From contig RAYR01000031.1 in NCBI GenBank assembly GCA_003612405.1, positions 1-44,804 of the forward strand: a DNA stretch of 44,804 nucleotides, in the 5' to 3' direction. Both the position numbers and the translations under genes were made by a program. The notes under the pieces are model-generated. The model saw only the letters and a list, made by a program, of their open reading frames with translations. It had not been told where the DNA came from and ran no database searches. Shown here in pieces: positions 9,060 to 17,428 of this stretch. The stretch is from a bacterium 0.1xD8-71 (GTDB lineage Bacteria; Bacillota; Clostridia; Lachnospirales; Lachnospiraceae). Numbering within the stretch: the first letter of the stretch is position 1; each line of letters begins with the position of its first letter.

Positions 9060-9814
9060 TATCCAAACCTCCCCGTAATATAATCCTCTGTCCGCTTGTC
9101 TTTTGGCTGCTCAAACATCTTTTCCGTATTTCCATATTCAATTAAACTACCGAGGAGAAAGAATGCAGTATTATCGGAAATCCGTACAGCCTGCTGCATA
9201 TTGTGCGTAACGATGATAATAGTATACTTATCTTTCAGTTCCATTGCAAGTTCCTCAATTTTAGATGTGGAAATCGGATCAAGGGCGCTTGTGGGCTCAT
9301 CCATCAGAAGCACATCCGGTTCAACCGCTAATGCGCGGGCAATGCAGAGCCGCTGCTGCTGACCTCCCGACAATCCTAATGCCGATTTTTTCAGCCTGTC
9401 CTTTACTTCCTCCCAGATTGCAGCTCCACGCAGGGAGTGTTCTACGATATCGTCCAGTTTTGCTTTATTTTTTATGCCATGTGTCCTTGGTCCATAAGCA
9501 ATATTATCATAAATACTCATCGGAAACGGATTAGGCTTTTGAAAGACCATGCCAATGCTGCGGCGAAGCTCATTGACATCAATATCTGCATCAAAAATAT
9601 TATAATTCCTATAACACACTTCTCCCGTAATCCTTACACCAGTAATAAGGTCATTCATTCGATTTAAAGATTTAAGAAAAGTAGATTTTCCACACCCGGA
9701 GGGACCAATCAGAGCTGTAATGCTCCGTTCCTCAATTTCAATATTTATATCTTTCAAAGCCTGCGCACTGCCATACCAAAGACACAGGTCTTTCACTGTC
9801 ATAACATTACTCAT
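9059..9814 (-). CDS. pstB: Phosphate ABC transporter ATPase PstB
   Basis: This 251-residue ATPase powers phosphate import through PstCA. Walker [10 protein letters not shown] is at residues 37-45, the Q-loop is in VFQKPNPFP, the signature is LSGGQQQRL near 150, Walker B is LLMDEP followed by TSALDP, and the switch His is in VTHNMQQ. Length and the closing ITGRFG are standard for PstB. The start overlaps pstA by 4 bases and the stop shares one base with phoU. Confidence 0.97.
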   Translation of the reverse strand: MSNVMTVKDLCLWYGSAQALKDINIEIEERSITALIGPSGCGKSTFLKSLNRMNDLITGVRITGEVCYRNYNIFDADIDVNELRRSIGMVFQKPNPFPMSIYDNIAYGPRTHGIKNKAKLDDIVEHSLRGAAIWEEVKDRLKKSALGLSGGQQQRLCIARALAVEPDVLLMDEPTSALDPISTSKIEELAMELKDKYTIIIVTHNMQQAVRISDNTAFFLLGSLIEYGNTEKMFEQPKDKRTEDYITGRFG

Positions 9815-10680
9815 ACAATTCTCCTTCTTTGGAAATATCTGCCCACCAATGCCGCCGACAAATTGATGAACATGGTCAAAATCATCAGGATAGCGGCAAT
9901 AGCAAAAGCAATTCCAAATTCTCCGTTTTCCTTTGCATAGACATATAATGCAACTGTCAGTGTTGCCCCTGCACTGCCAAGCCCCTCAAAGATTCCATTC
10001 AGAGCGTGGGCAAAACCAGCCGTAAAAAGAAGTGCCGCCGATTCCCCAAGAATACGCCCGACAGACAGGATACAGCCCGTTATGACACCTTCAATACAGC
10101 CGGGAAGTACAACGGTATAAATCACACGCCATTTTCCAGCCCCAAGTCCGAAAGCACCTTCACGGTAACTTTGCGGCACCGTTTTCAGGCTCTCCTGAGT
10201 GGTACGCATGACCGTGGGCAGATTCATGATTACCAGTGTAAATGCCCCTGCTAAGAGGGAAGTTTTCATACCAAAAAACTGACAGAAAAACAGCATCCCC
10301 ACAAGACCATAAATAATAGACGGAATCCCCGATAATGTTTCAGCAGTGTATTCAATCATTTCTACCAGCTTTTTATTTTTGGCATATTCCGTCAGATAAA
10401 TTGCAGCACCTACCCCAAGAGGAAGAACCAATACCAAAGTTGCCAGCACAATATAGACCGTATTGAGAATATCCGGCAGAATCCCTATGCGGTTCGACAG
10501 ATAACTCGGTTTTGTAGTAAGCAGTTCCCATGATACATTCGGCAGTCCTTTCCACAATACATAGCCGATTAAAAATAATACCAATGCACAGGTAACGCTC
10601 ACGGAAATTCCCATCAGCACACGCATGACGGTAATGTATGCTTTCCTTTTAGTTGAAATAGATTGTTTTTGCATTTTCAT
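9811..10680 (-). CDS. pstA: Phosphate ABC transporter permease PstA
   Basis: This 289-residue inner-membrane permease has about six hydrophobic segments and pairs with PstC. The EAA-type cytoplasmic loop reads [16 protein letters not shown]. The segment [18 protein letters not shown] is diagnostic of PstA/PstC. The start is directly adjacent to the pstC stop with no gap, and the 3' end overlaps pstB, so the four transporter genes are one transcript. Confidence 0.95.
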   Translation of the reverse strand: MKMQKQSISTKRKAYITVMRVLMGISVSVTCALVLFLIGYVLWKGLPNVSWELLTTKPSYLSNRIGILPDILNTVYIVLATLVLVLPLGVGAAIYLTEYAKNKKLVEMIEYTAETLSGIPSIIYGLVGMLFFCQFFGMKTSLLAGAFTLVIMNLPTVMRTTQESLKTVPQSYREGAFGLGAGKWRVIYTVVLPGCIEGVITGCILSVGRILGESAALLFTAGFAHALNGIFEGLGSAGATLTVALYVYAKENGEFGIAFAIAAILMILTMFINLSAALVGRYFQRRRIV

Positions 10681-11553
10681 TTACTCCTTACTATGTTTCA
10701 AAAAGAAATTCAACACGGCATTTATCAGCATGATAAAGAGGAACAGCACCAACGCAATGGAAAACAATGCCTGTTTTTGTAAACTCCCGTCAGCCGCATA
10801 GGACATTTCACTTGCCACGGCGGTTGTAAGGAAACGTACACTTTGAAACATCCCCGGCATATTAGGTGCGTTCCCTGCCACCATCATAATAGCCATTGCC
10901 TCTCCGATAGCCCTGCCAACTCCTAACACGACAGCCGCTGCGATACCGCTTTTTGCTGCCGGAACAGATACACGGAAATATGTTTCAACCGGCGTTGCTC
11001 CAAGTGCAAGGGAAGCATCCTCATATTCCTTTGGAACTGCTTCTAACGCCGTAAGCGATACTTTGATAATTGATGGTAAAATCATAATGGCAAGCACTAT
11101 AATGGCAGCAAACAGACTTGCCCCGTCCGGAATATGAAAGAGGGTCCGTATCCCCGGAACAAGCACCATCATTCCTACAAGTCCATAAACCACTGACGGA
11201 ATGCCCGCCAGCAGACTGACCGCCGTTTCTATAACAGTTTTTACTTTTGGCGACGCAATTTTAGAGAGGTAAACTGCTGCCAGAAAGCCAACCGGCACTC
11301 CGATTACAATTGCACCAGCCGTACCGTAAATACTTGTGAGGATAAAAGGCAAAATGCCATATTGCGGCTGTGCTGCCGTAGAAGCCCACTTTTTCCCAAA
11401 AAGGAATTTCAAAACACCTATTTTACGGATAGCAGGAATACCGGATATGACAAGATAAATTGTAATTAAAAGCACACAGCCAACCGTAATCAGACCAAGT
11501 ATCAGGAAAATGCCATGTATGGCATTCTCCATAAGCCGTTTTCTGTTCTTCAT
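10681..11553 (-). CDS. pstC: Phosphate ABC transporter permease PstC
   Basis: This 290-residue permease partners PstA in the membrane. It has a first membrane segment at about residues 12-34, the AVSLLAGIPSVVYGLVGM motif, and the EAA loop EYEDASLALGATPVETYF. The C-terminal segments end in a short basic tail. It begins 22 bases after the pstS stop, close enough for co-transcription, and its order in the operon is the usual S-C-A-B. Confidence 0.95.
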   Translation of the reverse strand: MKNRKRLMENAIHGIFLILGLITVGCVLLITIYLVISGIPAIRKIGVLKFLFGKKWASTAAQPQYGILPFILTSIYGTAGAIVIGVPVGFLAAVYLSKIASPKVKTVIETAVSLLAGIPSVVYGLVGMMVLVPGIRTLFHIPDGASLFAAIIVLAIMILPSIIKVSLTALEAVPKEYEDASLALGATPVETYFRVSVPAAKSGIAAAVVLGVGRAIGEAMAIMMVAGNAPNMPGMFQSVRFLTTAVASEMSYAADGSLQKQALFSIALVLFLFIMLINAVLNFFLKHSKE

Positions 11554-11575
11554 TTGACTCCACCTTTCAAAGCCT

Positions 11576-12382
11576 TTAGTTTACCGGCACAGCACCCGCA
11601 GATGAGATAATCTCATTTGCTTCAGATGATGTAATATAGTCAAAGAATTTCTGTGCAGCCTCCGAAAGTTCTACATTGCTCCTTGTAACTAATACAAAAG
11701 GGCGCTGCACTACATAACTTCCATCTTTGACTGTTTCCTCCGTAGGCATAATGCCGCTGACAGAAAGTGCTTTTACAGTTTCCTTTACGGACGCAAGGGA
11801 AGCATAACCGATTGCCGCAGGATTGCCTGCCACCGTTGTGATCACATCTCCGGTAGATGTAAGTTCCTGACGGTATTTGCAGACATCTTCCGTATCTGTA
11901 ATGGATTCAAAGCCATCTCTTGTACCACTTCCCGCTTCACGGCCAATCAGTACAATTTCCAAATCATTACCGCCTATCTCCTTCCAATTCGTTATTTCGC
12001 CCCTATAAATTCTGCCAATCGTTTCAAGGTCAAGGTCATTTACCGGATTATCAGTATTTACAATAACGGCAATGCCATCAAGAGCCAGTATCGTTTCAGT
12101 CAACCCCTGTGCCTTTTCTTCATCCTTTAAGTTACGGCTGGAAAGACCAATATCACAACGTCCCTCTGCAACCGCTGTAACTCCAGAACCGGAGCCGGTA
12201 GGATTATATGTAAAGGTTACGCCGGAATTGTTTCCCTCAAAGGCTTCTCCCAAAGCGCCAATGACTTTTTCCATAGAAGTTGAACCGTCCGTAGATACCG
12301 ATCCACTGACTGTTTTCCCACATCCTGTCATAGCAGTAAGCATAAGTGATACAATCGCAATAAGTGTGACAAATTTTTTCAT
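11576..12382 (-). CDS. pstS: Phosphate-binding lipoprotein PstS
   Basis: This 268-residue extracellular phosphate receptor is anchored by lipid. The signal peptide ends in the lipobox LTAMTGC with Cys21. Phosphate-binding signatures are DGSTSMEKVI, the NPTGSGSGVTA loop, and GREAGSGTRDGFE near the middle. It is the first gene of the leftward operon. AAAGGAG precedes the ATG, and the PhoP-box-like module lies 64 bases upstream. Confidence 0.96.
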   Translation of the reverse strand: MKKFVTLIAIVSLMLTAMTGCGKTVSGSVSTDGSTSMEKVIGALGEAFEGNNSGVTFTYNPTGSGSGVTAVAEGRCDIGLSSRNLKDEEKAQGLTETILALDGIAVIVNTDNPVNDLDLETIGRIYRGEITNWKEIGGNDLEIVLIGREAGSGTRDGFESITDTEDVCKYRQELTSTGDVITTVAGNPAAIGYASLASVKETVKALSVSGIMPTEETVKDGSYVVQRPFVLVTRSNVELSEAAQKFFDYITSSEANEIISSAGAVPVN

Positions 12383-12445
12383 GATACATTTTCTCCTTTT
12401 CTATCTGATATTTTTTGCTCTGTGATTATTATGATAAGTGCTGTC

Positions 12446-12490
12446 TGTAAAATCAAAAACACAACTTTTGTCAAATATTTGTAAAATTTG
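12446..12490 (-). promoter_or_regulatory. PhoP-box-like repeats upstream of pstS
   Basis: Plus-strand repeats beginning at 12446, 12469 and 12480 (TGTAAAATC, TGTCAAATA, TGTAAAATTTG) read leftward as TTTACA, TTGACA and TTTACA. The last two start 11 bases apart, one helical turn, as in PhoP operators of Firmicutes. A -10-like CATAAT lies 12 bases further left. The site is 64 bases before the pstS start, so activation of the operon by PhoP is the simple reading. Confidence 0.65.
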
Positions 12491-12510
12491 CAGACTTATC
12501 ATTAAAGACC

Positions 12511-12659
12511 GCATTATGGAAAAGTGCATAACTGGCTATTCCGTCATGGATAACTGTGTTCACAGCACATGGAAAAGCAAAGTGCAGCTTTCCCACATCC
12601 TGTAGACACAGTTACCCACAACTCCATAAAACAGGCAGTTATACACTTTCCCACAATGC
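12511..12659. repeat. 149-base nested imperfect palindrome
   Basis: The outer arms (12511-12534 with about 12636-12659), middle arms (12547-12565 with 12600-12618) and innermost arms (12567-12578 with 12587-12597) are each inverted copies with a few mismatches and are collinear. Transcribed, the whole would fold into one long interrupted hairpin. It lies in the 480-base gap between pstS and the TnpV region, with no credible protein frame. It could be a structured RNA, a degenerate small inverted-repeat element, or a barrier between the two leftward units. Confidence 0.75.
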
Positions 12660-12819
12660 CTACGCCTGCGGAATCCATCTCATTCGTTCCTCTTTTATAA
12701 CTTTTAGACAATATGTCCAAAAGTGAAAAGCCCTGCATATCATACACAGAGCCATTCTAATCTTTTTCCCTCTATATAGGGCATTGACTTTCCGTAAAAC
12801 TGATTTTACAGAGTTATAC

Positions 12820-12847
12820 CCGCCTTTCTTGCAAAGTCGGCTTTTTT
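12820..12847 (+). terminator. Candidate rightward rho-independent terminator
   Basis: An 8-base-pair stem with one mismatch (12820-12827 with 12833-12840) is followed by C and six T. The direction is rightward, yet no rightward gene precedes it. It may end an RNA from the palindrome region at 12511-12659. On the other strand it could still pause the leftward transcript ending at 12863. Confidence 0.4.
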
Positions 12848-12862
12848 CGCAATAATTGACGA

Positions 12863-13105
12863 TTATTTTTCTTTTGAAAGGCAGTTGAATACTTCCTCAT
12901 AGATGATATTATCTAACTGCATTTTCTTTGCTGTCAGATACAGTGTTGTATCGAACCATTCCTGCCAAAGAGCATCAAACAATGCTCTGCCGTCCGTGAA
13001 AGTTGCATCTTCTTCAAAGCCATGCGGCGGCTTGTAATATTTCAGCTCCACAAAGCCGTATCTGCCCGATATCGGATACTGTTCATCTTCTGAACCCATT
13101 CCCAT
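12863..13105 (-). CDS. Small protein of unknown family overlapping the tnpV end
   Basis: This frame of at most 80 residues overlaps the 3' end of the TnpV gene in another phase. From about residue 14 it reads as ordinary protein, with FVELKYYKPPHGF, ALFDALWQEWFDTTLYLTAKKM and a final helix. I do not recognise it. It may be the tail of a larger gene joined to tnpV by a deletion, since the TnpV frame itself leaves its family pattern at the same place. It has no clear ribosome site of its own. Confidence 0.35.
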   Translation of the reverse strand: MGMGSEDEQYPISGRYGFVELKYYKPPHGFEEDATFTDGRALFDALWQEWFDTTLYLTAKKMQLDNIIYEEVFNCLSKEK

Positions 13106-13404
13106 TGATTTTTTGCTTTTAATTCCTCCGTCACTCCTTCGACAATCTTCATCTGTTCCATGATAATATCTAACCGTTTCTCTGCCTGCTCATTCAAATC
13201 GGCAAGATATGTCCACAATTCACAAGTCAGTAATAATGCTGTGTAACGTGCTGAATGTTCCTGCTTCAGATAATCCCGATGTAGCCGACCAAAATATCCA
13301 ATCGGACGGTTTTCTTCCGGCAGTTTCAAATCAGGGATATAATAATCCCCTGCCAGTATATAATCAATACCATTTTCCGTTATCCGTTCCTTTAATTCAC
13401 TCAT
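13042..13404 (-). CDS. tnpV: TnpV family transposon protein
   Basis: The frame from the ATG at 13404 (AGGA upstream; a TTG 36 bases earlier is also open) encodes 120 residues. It has GDYYIPDLKLPEENRP, IGYFGRLHRDYLKQE, LNEQAEKRLD and GVTEELKAKNQWEWVQKMN. These match TnpV, a protein of unknown role carried by Tn4451/Tn4453-type mobilisable transposons. The last eight or so residues (YRADTALWS) depart from the usual charged helix, which suggests its 3' end was altered by recombination. No recombinase of its own lies nearby, and it faces left. Confidence 0.75.
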   Translation of the reverse strand: MSELKERITENGIDYILAGDYYIPDLKLPEENRPIGYFGRLHRDYLKQEHSARYTALLLTCELWTYLADLNEQAEKRLDIIMEQMKIVEGVTEELKAKNQWEWVQKMNSIRYRADTALWS

Positions 13405-13436
13405 ACTTTTCCTGACATACTTTCGTTTTGGTTGAT

Positions 13437-14309
13437 TCAACCCATTATTCCCTTATATACTTTTTCAGACGTACAGAATTGTACCAGATAAAAAGAAATA
13501 AAAAAGACATGATTAGCTGAATTGTCGGCTGATCGTGTCCCTGTTCTGTTTATTTTTGTTTTGGGCAGCCAACTCTTCACGAATAAGTATGGCATATCCA
13601 AACCTGATCTCTGTAATATTTCAGGTAATCTATCTTGTGTTTCCCTTTGTTGCGGTTTAAAGGGTACATATATTAATACATCAAATGTTGACTTTCTATT
13701 ATTTAATAACTGTCTGCAAAATATATCCCATTGTTCATCAAATTCTTTAATCTTCATTTCGTCCATAGTAAAATAGCGAAGCAATTCATTCAATGCCTGT
13801 GCCGACCATCCATTATATATTGATTGACTAGCAACTATATTAATATATAACTCCATGTCTTCCATATTTCTATCAATAATCGCCTGTTTTAATTCATTCA
13901 AAGCATTCCGCAGATAATCTTCATCAATCCTTTTTATGACATAATTCAAGCGATGTAATATACGATTTCTATAATGAACAGCATCCTTTTCCGATTCTCC
14001 ACTTAGAGCATTTTGAAGCCTATTGAGAATCGCTTTGTTGTATTTCATTAATACTTTATCCTGATTTGAAATAAATAAAAGTTCTTCCCGGCACGCCTTT
14101 ATGTTAGCATCTGTTGTGAACAGTCCTGATTGCGTCTTTTTTATTACCTCTGCCATTTCCTTCATAGCAGTTAATGACGTCATAATTTTGTACTGATATA
14201 TGTCCAATGTTTTTCTATTCATTAATTCCTGCCATCTTTGATAAAATGGTACCGCTTCTTCTCTTACACCACTATTGATCAGCATTTCATTGTTATTTCC
14301 ACTTAACAT
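13437..14309 (-). CDS. Protein of unknown function, possibly with a foreign C-terminus
   Basis: This 290-residue frame starts at an ATG with GGGAGG nine bases upstream, so the start is sound. Residues about 1-225 look like one helical soluble protein, with EEAVPFYQRWQELMN, a long central helical region, and FDVLIYVPFKPQQ. I recognise no family. After KSWLP the composition changes (PKTKINRTGTRSADN and a Phe-rich stretch). The frame ends just before tnpV, as if the original C-terminus were replaced at a junction near 13560. It is divergent from the consensus promoter and small-RNA candidate at 14355-14500. Cargo of the integrase unit to its right is a reasonable guess. Confidence 0.55.
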   Translation of the reverse strand: MLSGNNNEMLINSGVREEAVPFYQRWQELMNRKTLDIYQYKIMTSLTAMKEMAEVIKKTQSGLFTTDANIKACREELLFISNQDKVLMKYNKAILNRLQNALSGESEKDAVHYRNRILHRLNYVIKRIDEDYLRNALNELKQAIIDRNMEDMELYINIVASQSIYNGWSAQALNELLRYFTMDEMKIKEFDEQWDIFCRQLLNNRKSTFDVLIYVPFKPQQRETQDRLPEILQRSGLDMPYLFVKSWLPKTKINRTGTRSADNSANHVFFISFYLVQFCTSEKVYKGIMG

Positions 14310-14354
14310 CAGTACCTCCCATGCCTATTCACTTCCTATGCGTACAAATTTTAA

Positions 14355-14383
14355 TTGACACGCCTTTAAATTCCATGTATAAT
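14355..14383 (+). promoter_or_regulatory. Perfect consensus sigma-A promoter
   Basis: TTGACA (14355-14360) and TATAAT (14378-14383) are separated by exactly 17 bases, so both hexamers are full consensus. Transcription would start near 14390 and run right. No protein frame follows; a stable hairpin and a terminator-like sequence do. Promoters this strong in bacteria usually serve structural RNAs. Confidence 0.85.
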
Positions 14384-14389
14384 TTCAAT

Positions 14390-14500
14390 TAATAAAGGCA
14401 TAATCATTTATGGATAGAAGAGGTATTTTCTTTAGCGGTGAGGCATAGCCCCTGCGAAAAGAATTACCTCTTTAGATATTTTTCATCTAGTTTTTCTTAA
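14390..14500 (+). ncRNA. Candidate structured small RNA
   Basis: Downstream of the consensus promoter, arms at 14418-14436 and 14454-14472 pair over about 19 positions with three mismatches. They enclose an inner GGC/GCC mini-stem at 14442-14450 with loop ATA. A TAGAT/ATCTA stem and T-rich tail (about 14473-14496) could terminate it. The predicted RNA is about 110 bases. It runs against the 3' end of the integrase-like gene at 14540 and is divergent from the unknown gene at 14309. It matches no RNA family I know. An antitoxin-like or guide-like role is possible but not shown. Confidence 0.6.
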
Positions 14501-14539
14501 ACAAATTATTTCTCCCTGTAACATTTACTTTATTTTCTC

Positions 14540-15520
14540 TTAAAATTCATAATATAACTCTGCCATTACAATTTTATTATTTATAATCTTTTTGAGTTCA
14601 TCATCCTCCGTCAAAAGGCACCCTTGAATCAGCTTATCACTTGCACCCGTTATTTTTTTTATAACAGAATCACTTAAACCTGCCTTGAGAAGTTGTCCAA
14701 TTCCATACTTGACAATACTTGTTACACTTGTCATCTCTATTAAAGTCCCTAAATAGTCAGGAATCCCAGAAGAAGATGTTATCTCTCCCCATGGTTCTCC
14801 ATTCCCATCTATGAAAAGCAAGTCATCATTGCTCTTTACTTTATTCTGAAAAACAAATTTCTGCACCTGCTGTAACTGTCTTGACAATTTGGGCGGCAAA
14901 CGAAGTTCAAAGCCATTTACTATAATAAAACCATAATATTCATCAAAATTCTCCCATTTGATTTTTCTCAATTCACGATATGTGATCCCATAAAGCATCA
15001 TCATTTTTATTCCGATAGCCGCCATTGCTTTCTTAAGATCCGTAGCCCCTCCCCATTCCGTATCTTCAAGCTGTTCATTGGACCATGCCAAAAGCTCTTC
15101 GGCTTGCATAAATGTCAAAGGCTCCTGCTCAACTATGCCCGCCAGTAAATCACATTTCTCAATATATGCCATCATTCGTTTCATATATGAATTTTCCCGC
15201 AGGCGGTTGAAAGAAATTGCATCATATAATTCAGGATTTGTAATATCTGTAGTCTTTCGGATGTAGTTAAAAAACAATCCTACCACGGTGGCATACCGTT
15301 TAGCCTTTGTCTTGCTCTTATATCGCTGTATATCTTCCACATTATAAATCAGGCTCTGTAATATAAATTCAACATCTATACCCTTAAGTAGAATACGGAG
15401 TGGTTCTCCCGACAAAGAATTTCCCCAATGTATTTCCAAATATTCGGTAAAATTCATTACATCACTTTTATAATCCGGATATTCTGTTATAAAGTCATCA
15501 ATTATTTTTTGGTAATTCAT
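14540..15520 (-). CDS. Degenerate tyrosine-recombinase-like protein (unit A)
   Basis: The ATG at 15520 follows GGAAAGG; an ATG 18 bases earlier lies within that site. The 326-residue product has an N-terminal SAM-like helical region and then a catalytic-type domain. YGITYRELRKIKWENFD corresponds to the first Arg box of phage integrases. The C-terminal SIVKYGIGQLLKAGLSDSV, KKITGASDKLIQGC corresponds to the region that normally holds His-x-x-Arg and the nucleophilic Tyr, but these residues are not in place. It resembles the gene at 17429 in layout (LSR after a PP/PC turn, then KITG), so the two are probably one family. It lies directly after a displaced spmA 3' end. Activity is doubtful. Confidence 0.65.
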   Translation of the reverse strand: MNYQKIIDDFITEYPDYKSDVMNFTEYLEIHWGNSLSGEPLRILLKGIDVEFILQSLIYNVEDIQRYKSKTKAKRYATVVGLFFNYIRKTTDITNPELYDAISFNRLRENSYMKRMMAYIEKCDLLAGIVEQEPLTFMQAEELLAWSNEQLEDTEWGGATDLKKAMAAIGIKMMMLYGITYRELRKIKWENFDEYYGFIIVNGFELRLPPKLSRQLQQVQKFVFQNKVKSNDDLLFIDGNGEPWGEITSSSGIPDYLGTLIEMTSVTSIVKYGIGQLLKAGLSDSVIKKITGASDKLIQGCLLTEDDELKKIINNKIVMAELYYEF

Positions 15521-15691
15521 ACAATTAGTCCTTTCCAATATTTTATATTATTATACGTTTGTGCTTATTATATGTCAATTGCAATATATAATCCGATAAT
15601 ATTTCGATTTCATATATTGTATACTTCGATTTTCTCTCATATTTTCTTATATGTATCCGATAAAACATTGGATTATAACTAATTAATAAAA

Positions 15692-15714
15692 CGGAGAGCC
15701 ACTCAAACTCTCCG
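15692..15714 (-). terminator. Terminator overlapping the end of the displaced spmA fragment
   Basis: A 7-base-pair stem (15692-15698 with 15708-15714) has the fragment's stop codon in its loop, and the leftward read continues into TTTTATT. The intact spmA has the same design at 18530-18558, including a stop codon in the loop, which supports the two ends being homologous copies. Confidence 0.75.
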
Positions 15715-16034
15715 CTTCCTATCCCTCACCTTACAATACACCACCGCCACTGCCGTACTCACAAACGTCGCCACAATCGCCGGCGCAATAATCCCCGCCG
15801 GATTTACGCTTCCGTACTGCTGTCTGTAAGCAATCATATTCACGGGAATCAGTTGCAGGGAAGAAATATTCAATATCAAAAACGTACACATCTCATTACT
15901 GGCAATTCGCTCCCGTTTCCCTTTCTTCCCTCCCACAGTTTCCACACCGCCTTTAGCAGTCCCATCCGCAGACACATACGCCGGATTTCCTCTTTCGCGC
16001 TCCAACTGTGCCAGCGCCTCCATCGCCTTAAGCC
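15703..16034 (-). pseudogene. Displaced 3' end of spmA
   Basis: The frame encodes about 110 residues matching the C-terminal part of the SpmA protein at 18545: LKAMEALAQLERERG, then ASNEMCTFLILNISSLQL, AGIIAPAIVATFV and AVVYCK. Identity is high outside a variable middle linker, but the two copies differ at many codons, so they are not a recent tandem copy. There is no ATG or ribosome site; only a TTG at 16047 opens it. Homology to the intact gene stops at a shared 18-base sequence (16017-16034). It therefore looks like the 3' end displaced when an element integrated inside spmA. Confidence 0.85.
16017..16034. repeat. Putative attachment core, left copy
   Basis: The 18 bases CCTCCATCGCCTTAAGCC occur here and at 18895-18912. 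Left of each copy the two spmA 3' ends align. To the right the sequences differ: this copy runs into the AlbA_2-domain unit and the other into the 5' part of spmA. That is the arrangement expected of att sites flanking an integrated element. Confidence 0.65.
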
Positions 16035-16075
16035 GCCCTTGTGTCAAGTTAATGACACGAAATTTTTTGTAATTC

Positions 16076-17407
16076 TTAAAACTGGGATTTATTAATTTCC
16101 CAATATCCTTTTCTACTAGAACCTATACGAATAATCATTTCTGATTCACGCAGTTCTCTTATAATACGGCTAATCTTTCTGGTACTCAAACCTGTCTGTT
16201 CACTCATTTTTTTTGCTGTAATATCAGGTTCTTCTTTCAACAATAACAATACCTTATCTCTATCACTTTGATTATCGCCACTTATATCGCCATTATTATC
16301 GCCATTGGCGACAATTTCATCATTAGCAGATAAAGAAAATGGAAAAATAGCTTTTATAAAATGATCCGATATTTCAAAAATACTACGGTCATATGATTGC
16401 AAAATCCTACTCATACCAGATCCTAATTGTTCAACTAATCCCAAGTCCTTAAATACCCGCATCAATTCTCTATTTCTAGGCATGCTACTACAACTGAAAA
16501 AATCTTCTTTACTTTGCCCTGGAATCAAGCCCCCATACGATGTAATCTCTATCCTGTCACTGAACACCTCGAATACAGGCGGAATTTCCCGCGAAAAATC
16601 ATTATGCACAACAGCATTGATTAACGCTTCTCTTAACGGTACAGATTCAACAAGATTCTTTTCAATCCTTTTTGTACTAGTCACTTTTACCTTTGTAACA
16701 TTTTCTATTTTCATTTTCTCCAAGACATGATTTGCTGCCTTAATCAATGAGCAATATCCATATTCTTCATTTTCAACCAAGTCTACTTTCGTTGTTCCAG
16801 TATATTTTGCAACTTTAATTGACACTCCGTTTTCATCTGCCAGCAAATACGCTATATAGTTATATTGTCCATCAGGAGTAAGCAATTCAAGGCTGTTAGC
16901 AAATTTCCTATTTAACTCAAATCCCCTTTCTTGATAGTATATCTTTAACTGTGCAAAAGTAAGGTCTTGTCTGGGAGATGGAATATTTCGCAATGTTGTA
17001 TGTATTCTTTTTGCGTACAGTTCGTCTATTAATGTAGTAGACATTGGCTGAGTCGACGTTCCAAGCCTCATATAACACCCGTTCGGTGACATTCCTTTAC
17101 TTTTGATATAATATGGTTTTTCAAGGCCGCTGGAGACAATTATTTTAGTTATCGGAATATTGTCTACATATTCAGTAGCAATATCAAATAACCCAAGCGT
17201 TGATGGTAAAATATTATTCTTAATTCTATCAGCAATCTTTAACTGCATAGAATCTAAATCAGAATTTTTAACTGGATTTCCCTTGTCATCAATTCCTATA
17301 TAAAGAATGCCACCCTCACGGTTATTTAAAAACGCCACTATTTCTTTTTCCAATTTATCATTTAAAGTCGCCTTTAATTCAATTCGATTACTTTCTTGAA
17401 ACATCAT
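16076..17407 (-). CDS. AlbA_2-domain protein with GHKL-like ATPase region and winged helix
   Basis: This 443-residue protein starts at an ATG after GGAGG. An AlbA_2 (Schlafen-like) domain lies at about residues 1-130: RIELKATLNDKLEKE, then NNREGGILYIGIDDKG. A HATPase_c_4-like part lies at about 255-370, with LREALINAVVHNDFS, RIEITSYGGLIPG and GLGLVEQLGSGMSRI-type sequence (here DLGLVEQLGSGMSRI). A Gly/Asn/Asp-rich linker (about 373-387) joins a C-terminal winged helix with TAKKMSEQTGLSTRKISRI. Such proteins are annotated as transcriptional regulators, and several act in defence islands. It follows the recombinase-like gene by 21 bases, probably as one transcript, and looks like the cargo of unit B. 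Confidence 0.8.
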   Translation of the reverse strand: MMFQESNRIELKATLNDKLEKEIVAFLNNREGGILYIGIDDKGNPVKNSDLDSMQLKIADRIKNNILPSTLGLFDIATEYVDNIPITKIIVSSGLEKPYYIKSKGMSPNGCYMRLGTSTQPMSTTLIDELYAKRIHTTLRNIPSPRQDLTFAQLKIYYQERGFELNRKFANSLELLTPDGQYNYIAYLLADENGVSIKVAKYTGTTKVDLVENEEYGYCSLIKAANHVLEKMKIENVTKVKVTSTKRIEKNLVESVPLREALINAVVHNDFSREIPPVFEVFSDRIEITSYGGLIPGQSKEDFFSCSSMPRNRELMRVFKDLGLVEQLGSGMSRILQSYDRSIFEISDHFIKAIFPFSLSANDEIVANGDNNGDISGDNQSDRDKVLLLLKEEPDITAKKMSEQTGLSTRKISRIIRELRESEMIIRIGSSRKGYWEINKSQF

Positions 17408-17428
17408 TATCCTCCATTGAAAAATAAA

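Noticed and set aside
12545..12660. DnaA-box-like words (GGATAAC, TTACCCACA) suggesting an origin
   Set aside because: They fall within the arms of the palindrome, do not match the consensus fully, and there is no dnaA or dnaN nearby.
12544..12747. 67-residue leftward frame across the long palindrome
   Set aside because: It is a by-product of the inverted repeat, with no ribosome site and no domain pattern.
14390..14500. Retron-type msr/msd RNA
   Set aside because: No reverse transcriptase gene lies in the window, and the adjacent genes are recombinase-like or unknown.
15021..15042. A third copy of the spmA attachment core (CGCCATTGCTTTCTTAAG)
   Set aside because: It matches only partly, lies within the recombinase-like coding sequence, and has no adjoining spmA homology.
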